A DNA stretch of 64,000 nucleotides from Akkermansiaceae bacterium (GTDB lineage Bacteria; Verrucomicrobiota; Verrucomicrobiia; Verrucomicrobiales; Akkermansiaceae), in assembly GCA_025457665.1 (NCBI GenBank), contig JALOTY010000004.1, positions 1 through 64,000 on the forward strand, read 5' to 3'. Position numbers and translations under genes: made by a program. Position 1 is the stretch's first letter; each line of letters starts with the position of its first letter. Shown here piece after piece: positions 52,249 through 60,686 of the stretch. The notes under the pieces were generated by a model. The model saw only the letters and a list, made by a program, of their open reading frames with translations. It had not been told where the DNA came from and ran no database searches.

Positions 52249-53631
52249 ATGCGTTTCCGCAGTCTCTGTCGCCACGCCGAAATCGGTGCAAACTCCTATG
52301 CCTTGGATGCCGGTGATGCCCGCATCGTTCTCGATGCCGGCATGCACCCGAAACATGAGTCCGACGAGGCCCTGCCGCACTACGAATGGCTGGAGGAAGG
52401 CTCGGTGGATGCCGCCGTGATCACTCACGCCCACCTCGACCACATCGGCTCCCTCCCCGTCCTGCTCGAAAACCAGCCCCAGGCCCGGGTTTTTTTCTCG
52501 CCCGCCGCTGCCGACCTCGGTTTCGCCATGCTTCACAATTCGGTGAATGTGATGCAGGCCAAACGGACCGAACTCGGCATCGCCGAATACCCGCTCTTCC
52601 ACCACCGCCAGCTCGATGACATCGAACGCGCGATCGAGACCCGCGCCAATGAGCGCCCCTTCGATCTCGACCCCGATGGCATCTTCCGCGCGACGTTCCA
52701 CGATGCCGGACACGTCCTTGGCTCGGTGGCCGTTTCCCTGAAAACGAAGGATCACAGCCTCCTCTACACCGGGGACGTGAATTTCGAAAATTCCACGCTC
52801 ATCAAGGGTGCCCTGCTGCCCGAAGACCCTGTGGACACGCTGATCATCGAAACCACCCGCGGTGACAGTCCCCGCCCGGCGGATTACACCCGTGAATCCG
52901 AGGAGCGCTCCTTTGCCGATGCCATCGCCGCCACCCTCAAACGCGGCGGCAGCGTGCTCGTCCCGGTCTTCGCCATGGGCAAGACCCAGGAAATCCTCAC
53001 GATGATCCACCAGTTCAAACAGAAAGGCTGGATCCCAAAAAGCGCTCCGGTGGTCATCGGCGGGCTTTCGACGAAAATGACGGCCATCTACGACCGCTAC
53101 GGCAAGGGCCTCACCCGCCGGACCGATGACGATTTCCGCATTCTCAAGGACATGGATCTCCGCGCAGGCACGCGCCGCCACCGCGGGCCCATCGTCCCCG
53201 AACCCGGCACGATCTTCTGCCTCTCCAGCGGCATGATGACGGAAAACACCGTCTCCCACAATTTCGCCAAAGCCGGTTTCCTCGAAAATCGCAAGAATGC
53301 CGTTTTCTTCGTCGGTTATGCCGACCCCGATTCCCCCGCCGGCCACATCCGCCGGGCCAGTCCGGGTGACCGGGTGAAACTCGATCCCGCCGGCCGCGAA
53401 ACCCGCGTCCTTGCCAATGTCCGGATCTTCGATTTCTCCGGCCATGCCACCCGCGACGATCTGCTCGACTACATCGTCCGCCTCAATCCCGGCCAGGTTT
53501 TCCTCGTCCACGGCGACATCCCCGCCAGCGCATGGTTTGCCGAGCAAATCCGCCAGCGCCTGCCCCAGACCCGCGCCATCATCCCCGAGCCCGGCGTCGA
53601 ATACGATCTGAACGCGCTTCGGATTGCCTGA
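52249..53631 (+). CDS. Metallo-beta-lactamase fold, beta-CASP RNA-processing exonuclease family
   Basis: The 460-residue protein has the metal motif His60-x-His62-x-Asp64-His65 in 'THAHLDHIG', further ligands in 'FHDAGHVLGSV' and 'LLYTGDVNFEN', a beta-CASP insertion after about residue 205, and 'FDFSGHATRDDLLDYI' as the C-terminal histidine motif. This is the architecture of the CPSF73-like family, which includes RNA exo- and endonucleases (YSH1 type). It is not RNase J, which is longer and has a C-terminal domain. The C-terminus overlaps the next gene by 8 bases. Confidence 0.92.
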   Translation: MRFRSLCRHAEIGANSYALDAGDARIVLDAGMHPKHESDEALPHYEWLEEGSVDAAVITHAHLDHIGSLPVLLENQPQARVFFSPAAADLGFAMLHNSVNVMQAKRTELGIAEYPLFHHRQLDDIERAIETRANERPFDLDPDGIFRATFHDAGHVLGSVAVSLKTKDHSLLYTGDVNFENSTLIKGALLPEDPVDTLIIETTRGDSPRPADYTRESEERSFADAIAATLKRGGSVLVPVFAMGKTQEILTMIHQFKQKGWIPKSAPVVIGGLSTKMTAIYDRYGKGLTRRTDDDFRILKDMDLRAGTRRHRGPIVPEPGTIFCLSSGMMTENTVSHNFAKAGFLENRKNAVFFVGYADPDSPAGHIRRASPGDRVKLDPAGRETRVLANVRIFDFSGHATRDDLLDYIVRLNPGQVFLVHGDIPASAWFAEQIRQRLPQTRAIIPEPGVEYDLNALRIA

Positions 53632-56200
53632 TCGCCCGATCCATGGCAGCGTCCCGCCAGTCTTGAGACGCCTCCGGATCATCCACCAGCTTCGCACCCT
53701 CCTCGCCATCGTCATCGTGGTGGGTAGCGCCGGACTTGTCGGCACCATCGGCTGGCTCAACCAGTCCGGCCTGCCCGCATCGTGGAGGGAGGGCATCGCT
53801 CTCGCCCTCGCCAAACAAGGCGTCCATGCCGATATCGCCACCCTCCGCTGGGTTCCTTTCCGCGGCTTCGAAGCCGGATCGGTCACGGTCTTTGCCGATG
53901 ATTCCCACGATCGCATCATCGCCCGCCTCCAGCGGCTCGTCTTCGATCTCGATCGCACCAAGCTCGCCCGCGGCGAGTTCAAGATCGAACGGCTCGATCT
54001 CTCCGGCGCAAGGATTTCCCTCCTCGTCGATCCCCTCGACCCCCGATCCCGATCGCTCGACCTCAGAAACCTCACCGGCCGCATCGAGTTTTCCGGGAAA
54101 CGCAGCGTCCACATTTCCCGCGCCAGCGGCATGGTCGGCGGGATTCAGATCGATCTCGATTGCCTCATCGACCTCTACCGCCCCGGCCATGTCACCACCC
54201 CCAGCGACATGGAAAAAGCCCGGGCGGAGCGGCGGCAACTTCTCTTGCAGGTGATCGAGGGCCTCGATGCCCTGAAACTCCGCTCGTCCCTCGCCCCGCG
54301 GATCCGGCTCGAAATCCGTGGCGACCTGGAAAACCCGGATTCGCTGCGCGCCCAAGTCGGCATCCATGCTCGCGATCTCCAGTCCCGCGATCTGCTCATC
54401 CAGCAGCTCGATGCTCGCGGCGAGCTGCACGGCCACACCCTCGTCGTCCATCAGATGGACATCCTCGCTGGCGATGGCAGCCTCAATGGCCAAGGCGAAT
54501 ACGACCTCCACCAACGCGCCGGCCGCTTCAGTTTGCGTTCGTCCCTGCCCATCGTGGATCTCCTCACCGACCTCAGCCTCCCCCTTCCCGAGGATATGCC
54601 GAGCTTCGAAGGAGCCCCGCAACTCGAAGCCCGGGGGGAATTCCAGCACGATGGCAGCGAATGGAGTTTCCGCCTCATCGGCCACGCCCAGGTCCTCGGT
54701 CCCCGTTTCCGCCATTTCCATGCCGATCGCTTGGAATGTTCCTTCTCCTCGGATGGCCGCCGCCTGCTCCTCGATGACCTGGAGGTCGATCAGGGCGATG
54801 GTTCATTCCGCGGCCGGGCTTTCATCGAGCCGGGCCGCATCCGCTATGAAGGCGAATCCACCCTGCCCCTCTCCTGGGTCCAGGAAATGGTGACCATCCA
54901 GCCCCTGCGCACGATTCTGGGCGATTTCTCGCCCGGCGACGGTTTTCGCAGCCATATGCGTTTCCGCGGTCATGCCAATCCGCACGACCACTTTGACTGG
55001 GGATTCCAAGCCACCGCCGAGGCTCATCACATCCGCTACCGCGGCGTTCCCGCCGCCCATGCCAAGGTCGATATGGACCTCAAACACGGCACCCTCGATT
55101 TCTCCTCCGGCGAAGTCACCTTCGATTACCAAGACTACCCGCTGCGCCGCCGCTACTCCGGTCCGCAGCGTGGCCAGGTCCAGGTCGATCGCATCCTCTA
55201 CGATCACCCCTCGCGCACGGTCACGATCACCGATCTCCGCGCCACCGCCTGGCCTGCTCCCATCCTCCGCTGTTTCGCGCCACCCATCGCCGATCACCTC
55301 GAAACCTACGCCTTCCACCGCCCGCCCACCCTCACGGCCTCCGGGATCATCGGCGTCACCCCCAAACACCCGCAGCAGGATCTTCGGGTCGATTTCTCCA
55401 CACCCGATCCCGTCAATTACCCCTTCCTCGGCAAGGACGTGACCTTCGATCGCGCCAGCGGCAGCGTCCGTGTCCTGACCGACCGCGTGCGGATCGATCA
55501 ACTCGAACTCGACGTCTTCGATGGCTCCGTCCGCGCCGACCTCGTGCAGACACCGGGGAAACCGGATCTCATGGCCGGTTCCATCGATTGGACCACCCTC
55601 GACCTCAAATCGATTGCCGAGACCTATCGCTTCAAGTCCAAGCCGCCCGGCATCATCACCGGCCGCATCGACTTTGAGCTGAAGGGCCAGGAAATCACCG
55701 GCTTCGGCGGTCAGGGCCACATCGCCCTCGAGAATGCCCAGCTCTTCGATGTCCCGATGTTCGGCCCGCTGTCTCCCGTTCTCGCCACCGTGCTGACCCG
55801 CAAGAAGGCCGGCTTCCAGGAAGCGAATGCCGCCTTCTGCAGCTTTGATATCGAGGATGGCGTCGTCCGGACCCAGGATTTCATCACCACCACCCCGTCG
55901 CTGGTGTTCACCGGAGACGGCCAGGCGGACCTCGGCAAACTCACGCTGGACATGACCATCCGCATGAATGCCCGCGGCCTGCTTGGCGTCATCACGCTGC
56001 CACTGCGGCCATTTTACGGGCTTTTCCAGTTCAATGGCACGGGCCCCATCGAGAATCCCGAGTGGAAAAACGTCATGTTCACCTCCCCTCCGGATGACCA
56101 GAAGGCCCGCTTGCTGGACCCTCCCCGGGCCCGCGCCGTGGACAACTCCGAGCCCTCCCCCTCCGAGACTCCCCCCCGCGCCCTGCCGGTTCGGGATTGA
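53624..56200 (+). CDS. AsmA-like envelope protein
   Basis: The 858-residue protein has one N-terminal membrane helix ('LRTLLAIVIVVGSAGLVGTI', about residues 22-43). A very long beta-rich periplasmic region follows, with repeats such as 'GSVTVFADDSHDRIIARLQRL', 'LEVDQGDGSFRGRAFIEPG' and an AsmA-type C-terminal segment near 'LFDVPMFGPLSPVLATVLTR' and 'GDGQADLGKLTLDMTIRMNA'. AsmA family proteins bridge the periplasm and help move phospholipid to the outer membrane. The frame opens with a TTG at 53624 that overlaps the preceding stop; a second TTG at 53663 is also possible, giving 845 residues. The Pro/Ser-rich tail is probably unstructured. Confidence 0.8.
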   Translation: MPDRPIHGSVPPVLRRLRIIHQLRTLLAIVIVVGSAGLVGTIGWLNQSGLPASWREGIALALAKQGVHADIATLRWVPFRGFEAGSVTVFADDSHDRIIARLQRLVFDLDRTKLARGEFKIERLDLSGARISLLVDPLDPRSRSLDLRNLTGRIEFSGKRSVHISRASGMVGGIQIDLDCLIDLYRPGHVTTPSDMEKARAERRQLLLQVIEGLDALKLRSSLAPRIRLEIRGDLENPDSLRAQVGIHARDLQSRDLLIQQLDARGELHGHTLVVHQMDILAGDGSLNGQGEYDLHQRAGRFSLRSSLPIVDLLTDLSLPLPEDMPSFEGAPQLEARGEFQHDGSEWSFRLIGHAQVLGPRFRHFHADRLECSFSSDGRRLLLDDLEVDQGDGSFRGRAFIEPGRIRYEGESTLPLSWVQEMVTIQPLRTILGDFSPGDGFRSHMRFRGHANPHDHFDWGFQATAEAHHIRYRGVPAAHAKVDMDLKHGTLDFSSGEVTFDYQDYPLRRRYSGPQRGQVQVDRILYDHPSRTVTITDLRATAWPAPILRCFAPPIADHLETYAFHRPPTLTASGIIGVTPKHPQQDLRVDFSTPDPVNYPFLGKDVTFDRASGSVRVLTDRVRIDQLELDVFDGSVRADLVQTPGKPDLMAGSIDWTTLDLKSIAETYRFKSKPPGIITGRIDFELKGQEITGFGGQGHIALENAQLFDVPMFGPLSPVLATVLTRKKAGFQEANAAFCSFDIEDGVVRTQDFITTTPSLVFTGDGQADLGKLTLDMTIRMNARGLLGVITLPLRPFYGLFQFNGTGPIENPEWKNVMFTSPPDDQKARLLDPPRARAVDNSEPSPSETPPRALPVRD

Positions 56201-56275
56201 TCCTCACATAAGGGTTGATGCCTCCCCTTCTCCCCCCTTTACTCTCCGCCCCCGCGTCAAAGCGCTCCATCCTGC

Positions 56276-57937
56276 ATGATCGAGAACATCCGCAAATACA
56301 CCGGCCTCATCGTCGTTGTGATCGTCGTCCTGCTCCTGGGTTTCATCCTCATGGACACCCAGAGCTTTTTCCGCAACTCCGCCGCCGGGGGAGGCAGTGT
56401 CAAAGTCAATGGCCGGACCTACTCCCAGGCCGAATACATCGACCTCGGCGCCGCCCCCTTCCGCCTCGCCAGCGGTTTGCAGAGCTTTGACTCCAACGGG
56501 TTTGAAATCATGGGCTTTGTCCGCTCGATGGTTGCCGGTGCCCAGACCGAAGATCAGGCGGAAATGCAGTTCTTCGTTTCCCGGATGATCCTGCGGGAAG
56601 CCCGTGAGGAATTCGGCATCCACCCGTCCGATGAAGCGGTGCAGACTTTCATCAAGGAACTGACGATTTTCCACGACCGCTCGCCCTTCGAATCCCAGCC
56701 GGGAACCCCTTCGGAGTTTGACCAGGAGAAATACAACGACTTCGTCAACAAGACCCTCAAGCGAGTGAGCCTCAATGAGAAGGCCTTCCATGAACTCATT
56801 CGCGATGTCATCGCCGCCTCGAAACTCCGCGACCTCATCGGCGGCGGTCTTCCCGGCAGCACCAGTTTGGCCAAGGCCAGCGTGGCCAGTCGCGAACAGA
56901 AAATCAAAGCAGGCCTCGCTCCCGTGAATACCAAGGCCATCCGCGAAGGCCTCACCCCCACCGATGAAGAACTCAAGACCTTCTGGGAAACCGTGAAGGA
57001 GAAATACCAGACGGAAGCCCGCATCAAGGTCACCTACCTCCTTGCCTCGCCAACTTATCCGGATGACCTCAAGGCCCCTGCCGCCACGCCCCCGGCCGAT
57101 GAAACCGCGGAGCAAAAAACCGCCCGCGAAGCCGCAGAAGCGGCCAAGGCCGAGCAACGGAAGAAGATCGACAAGGAGTTCGCCATCGAGCTGAACAATT
57201 TCTTCGAACAACTCACCACCAGCGAAGGCGCGGATTTCCAAAAGCTCGTCGAAGACCGCAAGTGGACCCTCACCAGCACCGATTGGATCACTCCCACCAC
57301 CCTCCCCGCCCCTCTGCAAGCCGCCACCCGCGGAACCTCCGTGGACAAGTCGGTTTCCACCGAACTTTTCCGCCTCCGCAAGGGCTCGGACCCCCTTGCC
57401 GCCTTCACCCTTCCCCTCGCTGTCGGTGAGCACGATTGGCTCGTTGCCCGCCTCGATGAAACCGAGGAACCCCGGACCAAGACCTATGAGGAAGCCGCCG
57501 AGGAGGTGAAAAAGGAATTCCTCGCGCAGAAGGCCGACGAACTCGTCCGCAAACAGGTCGAAGAAAAGATCGCCGCCATCCAGAAAGCCATCGAAGGCGG
57601 ACAAAGCTTCGCCGATGCCGCCAAAGCCGCAGGCCTCGAGCCCCGCGAAATCGGACCCTTCGCCCAGGCCGATACCCCTGCGGGTGAAGCCGATGCCGCC
57701 GCGATTTTTGCCGCAGCCTCCACCGTCGCCCCCGGTGCTTTTGCCGATACCCTCTTCAAGGAAGACGAAGCCCTCCTCATCCACGTCCTCAGCCGCGAGA
57801 TCGTCAAGGACGACACCCGCGCGGCTCGCGTGGACACCGAGGTCACCACCCTTCTCAACAGCAACCAAGCCGCCGCCTTCTCGGCATGGCTGCTTCAGCG
57901 CGTCGAACAAGCCGCGCCGGAAGCTCCGGAAAGCTGA
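56276..57937 (+). CDS. PpiD/SurA-N-like periplasmic chaperone, membrane-anchored
   Basis: This 553-residue protein has one N-terminal membrane helix ('IVVVIVVLLLGFILMDTQSF', about 11-30) and a large periplasmic part. The first part resembles the SurA_N/PpiD chaperone domain ('GRTYSQAEYIDLG', 'EDQAEMQFFVSRMILREARE'). A parvulin-like domain is not clear. The middle has an Ala/Glu/Lys-rich segment (residues about 265-305). The C-terminal region 'EEVKKEFLAQKADELVRKQV' with a following 'GQSFADAAKAAGLEPREIGP' is PpiD-like. PpiD assists folding of proteins leaving the Sec translocon. It lies between the AsmA-like and TPR genes on the same strand. Confidence 0.75.
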   Translation: MIENIRKYTGLIVVVIVVLLLGFILMDTQSFFRNSAAGGGSVKVNGRTYSQAEYIDLGAAPFRLASGLQSFDSNGFEIMGFVRSMVAGAQTEDQAEMQFFVSRMILREAREEFGIHPSDEAVQTFIKELTIFHDRSPFESQPGTPSEFDQEKYNDFVNKTLKRVSLNEKAFHELIRDVIAASKLRDLIGGGLPGSTSLAKASVASREQKIKAGLAPVNTKAIREGLTPTDEELKTFWETVKEKYQTEARIKVTYLLASPTYPDDLKAPAATPPADETAEQKTAREAAEAAKAEQRKKIDKEFAIELNNFFEQLTTSEGADFQKLVEDRKWTLTSTDWITPTTLPAPLQAATRGTSVDKSVSTELFRLRKGSDPLAAFTLPLAVGEHDWLVARLDETEEPRTKTYEEAAEEVKKEFLAQKADELVRKQVEEKIAAIQKAIEGGQSFADAAKAAGLEPREIGPFAQADTPAGEADAAAIFAAASTVAPGAFADTLFKEDEALLIHVLSREIVKDDTRAARVDTEVTTLLNSNQAAAFSAWLLQRVEQAAPEAPES

Positions 57938-57941
57938 TCCC

Positions 57942-58280
57942 ATGAGTTCCCGAGACGAGTGGTTTGACGAGGCCAACGGCCACCTCGCCCTCGGGGAAAT
58001 CGAGGAAGCCGCAGCCTTGTATCGACGCTGCCTTGAGGACGACCCCGAGTATTTCGATGGCTGGCATGCCCTCGGCATGGCGCTCTTGAAGCTCGGGCAA
58101 ATCAAGGAAGCCATCGGCTGCGGTCTCAAGTCCGTGACCCTCCGCCCCAACGACCTTCTCGCCTGGACCTCGCTTTCCCAGATGTATGTCCGCGATGGCA
58201 ACATCCCCGAAGCCGAGTCCGCCAAAGCCAACGCCCGCATCCTTTCCCTGGGCGGCAAGGTGGACCGCAGCGCTCCCTGA
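57942..58280 (+). CDS. Small TPR-repeat protein
   Basis: The 112-residue product contains about three tetratricopeptide repeats: 'EWFDEANGHLALGEIEEAAA', 'WHALGMALLKLGQIKEAIGC' and 'WTSLSQMYVRDGNIPEAESA'. TPRs mediate protein-protein contacts. It starts 4 bases after the PpiD-like stop, so both are likely co-expressed; it may be a partner of that protein. ATG 57942 is chosen because upstream in-frame residues overlap the PpiD-like gene in another frame. Confidence 0.88.
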   Translation: MSSRDEWFDEANGHLALGEIEEAAALYRRCLEDDPEYFDGWHALGMALLKLGQIKEAIGCGLKSVTLRPNDLLAWTSLSQMYVRDGNIPEAESAKANARILSLGGKVDRSAP

Positions 58281-58386
58281 ATCGATCCCGTCTTCTTCAG
58301 GAAATCCTTCGCAGCACTGGCCGAATCGAAGCCGCGATTTTTTGCCGGCTTCCAAATGGATTCGGGAGAAAAAGGATCGGGATCCC

Positions 58387-58893
58387 TCAGTCGATATCCT
58401 CTTGCTGCTTCATCCCGCCGAATTGCCGTTTCAGCGAAAGCATCCCCAGGAAATGCAGTGCCGGGAATGCCAACCAAAGCCCGAAACCCCAGCCCCATTT
58501 CTGCAACTCGTCGTCCATCGAATCCGTCACCGCGAGGAAAATGAACATCCCGGTGATTCCCAGGAGGATCAGGATGGAGGAGACCAGATAGACCCACCAC
58601 ATCCATCGCGAGCGCACCAGAAAGCTCACGAGAAAAGGCGAGGAAAGAATCACGGCCACCGCAAGAAAGAGCGACCCGAAAACGATCCCTTCTTCGATTT
58701 CAAAATCATCGGGGTCCTTTATCGAATCGATGAGCGATTCCCAAACCGTGTTTCCTCTTACCGCCTCCCATTCGTCTCCACCATTGGACTGCCAGACCAC
58801 CGGCGCACCGTGAAAGACCCCAAACGCAATCAGTGCCATTCCTAACAGCACTGCGGCCCCGAGGTTTTTCCGCCAGAGATTCATCGCCGCCAC
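58387..58893 (-). CDS. Uncharacterised four-helix membrane protein
   Basis: The 168-residue protein has four predicted membrane helices (about residues 11-30, 69-90, 99-122, 134-150) and a periplasmic or cytoplasmic acidic loop with 'NTVWESLIDSIKDPDDFEIE'. No family is recognised. It overlaps the lnt stop codon (58881-58883), so it is the third gene of the pgm-lnt unit. Met1 at 58893 or Met4 at 58884 are both possible starts. Confidence 0.7.
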   Translation of the reverse strand: MAAMNLWRKNLGAAVLLGMALIAFGVFHGAPVVWQSNGGDEWEAVRGNTVWESLIDSIKDPDDFEIEEGIVFGSLFLAVAVILSSPFLVSFLVRSRWMWWVYLVSSILILLGITGMFIFLAVTDSMDDELQKWGWGFGLWLAFPALHFLGMLSLKRQFGGMKQQEDID

Positions 58894-60686
58894 CTTCCTA
58901 ACAGCAGCGCGATGCCTCCCAAACCGATCACCCCCCAGTCGCCGATGATCGCATAGAGCGTGAGTGTCGGTTTCTTCGGGATCCTCACCTCCGCCAGCAG
59001 CCAGCCGCGGGTCAGATGATTTCCGTCCGCATCCCGGAGTTCCTGCCGTGATGAGCCATCAGGAGAAGAGGTGCCGCCACGGGTATCGATCACCGCGCTC
59101 ACCCCGGTGTTGCCGCAGCGCACGGTGGGTCGGCGGAGTTCGATCGAGCGGAATCTCGCATTCGCAAAATGCTGCGCTGCCGCCGGGCTGTCCTTGAACC
59201 AGCCGTCATTGGTCACATTCACAATCACCTGCGGCCCCTGCCTGACGAATTTCCTCATCAGTCGCGGCACGGTGTCTTCGAAACAGACCGATGGGATGAT
59301 TCCCAACTCCTCTCCCTCCACGCGCGTCATCAGCGGTTCGAGGGACTCCCCCACCGCAAAGGCACCGCCATACTGCGCGCCGGACTGCTGTTCATAGATC
59401 TTCTTCAACCATGGCAACTGCTCCACCAGCGGGATGTATTCGCCAAAGATCACGAGGTGATGCTTGCGAAAGGTCTGCAAGGCACCGTCCGGCTCCACCA
59501 TGACCATGGAATTCCAGACCCTTCCCTCTTCCTTGAGCACCAGTTTGTCGCCAAAGTATTCTCCCTCCTCCTCCAGCAGGCCCATGATGACGGCGAAATC
59601 ACCCTCCTCGCGGACTCTCGAGAGGGTTTCCATGTTTTCCTCCCACATCGCCCAGTTCCCATCTTCCATCCGGATCACCCGGCCTGTTAGAGCGGATTCG
59701 GGCCAGACGACCCAGTCAGGGCTCCGCAGTTCCACCGCCTCGCCCTTCTCCGCGGCTGCGGCCAGTCGCTCGGCATCGCCTTCCGCGATTTCATGGAGCG
59801 CCTTGAGCGTCTCCTCCTCATAGCCCTGATGGATTTCCTCGGCCGACCACAATCTTCGCGCCGCTTCCTGAGGGATGTTCAGTTGCACGAGCAGCACCCG
59901 CAGGGAAAGAAACTCACCTCGCTTTTCCGCCGCCAACTTCCACACGCCATAACAGAAAGCCAACGCCACAAGCACGGCCGCCACACCGAAGTCCGGATGC
60001 GGACGCTTTCTCCCACTCCGGCTTTCCCGCCAGAGTCGTCGAGCGGTCTGCACCACCACCGCCTGCAGGAAGACCGGCAGGAAAGACAAGGCCACCGCGC
60101 CTAACAGATCGGCCGACTGGGCCATGACCGGTGTTTCGTGAAAACCCACTCCGAGCGTGTTCCAGCCGAATCCGGTGAAAAGCCAGCCACGCAGCCACTC
60201 CAGCCCGCACCACAAACCGGCAGCGATGAAGGCAAAGCGCAGGCTGTGAAAAGACTCCCGCCACACGAGATGACTCCGCCCGGCATCGGCCGACTCCGAC
60301 TTCCGTCGTACTTTCTCGGCGATCCTCCCTTCCTCCAGCTTCAAGGTCTGCCGCCATGGATTCCCCATGCCGGCAAGCCATCCCCCCCAGAGCCCGGGAA
60401 ACACCGCAAGGTAGGCGGAAAGGGCGACCCAACCCACCGATGTCACCTCGGTGAGCCAATGGAGATTCACCAAAAACATCACCCACCCCGCCACCCAGCC
60501 AAGGCCGAAGCCGCGCAGGAAGGAACGCCGACCTTCGACAGTCCACACGAGAACCATCAAGGGAAGCATAGCCATCCAAACCAGCGCGGACGCGGAAAAT
60601 GGCGGGAAGATCAGAGCCATCAGCAGCCCGGATACCGCCGCGAGCAGTATCCGGAAGACCGCCGATTTCCAAAATTCACGCTTCAT
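58881..60686 (-). CDS. lnt: Apolipoprotein N-acyltransferase
   Basis: The 601-residue enzyme has an N-terminal set of membrane helices and a C-terminal nitrilase domain. The catalytic triad is Glu330 ('VVWPESALTG'), Lys408 ('FRKHHLVIFGEYIPL') and Cys468 ('IPSVCFEDTVPRLM'). It adds the third acyl chain to lipoproteins, consistent with the several lipoproteins in this window. It is longer than E. coli Lnt (512) because of charged insertions after helices and before the nitrilase domain. ATG 60686 overlaps the pgm stop by ATGA and is preferred to an upstream ATG at 60725. Confidence 0.95.
   Translation of the reverse strand: MKREFWKSAVFRILLAAVSGLLMALIFPPFSASALVWMAMLPLMVLVWTVEGRRSFLRGFGLGWVAGWVMFLVNLHWLTEVTSVGWVALSAYLAVFPGLWGGWLAGMGNPWRQTLKLEEGRIAEKVRRKSESADAGRSHLVWRESFHSLRFAFIAAGLWCGLEWLRGWLFTGFGWNTLGVGFHETPVMAQSADLLGAVALSFLPVFLQAVVVQTARRLWRESRSGRKRPHPDFGVAAVLVALAFCYGVWKLAAEKRGEFLSLRVLLVQLNIPQEAARRLWSAEEIHQGYEEETLKALHEIAEGDAERLAAAAEKGEAVELRSPDWVVWPESALTGRVIRMEDGNWAMWEENMETLSRVREEGDFAVIMGLLEEEGEYFGDKLVLKEEGRVWNSMVMVEPDGALQTFRKHHLVIFGEYIPLVEQLPWLKKIYEQQSGAQYGGAFAVGESLEPLMTRVEGEELGIIPSVCFEDTVPRLMRKFVRQGPQVIVNVTNDGWFKDSPAAAQHFANARFRSIELRRPTVRCGNTGVSAVIDTRGGTSSPDGSSRQELRDADGNHLTRGWLLAEVRIPKKPTLTLYAIIGDWGVIGLGGIALLLGRWRR

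Noticed and set aside
58281..58386. Terminator between the TPR gene and the four-helix membrane protein gene
   Set aside because: GAAGCCG/CGGCTTC arms exist near 58328-58351, but the T-run is inside the loop rather than after the stem, so it is not a standard terminator.
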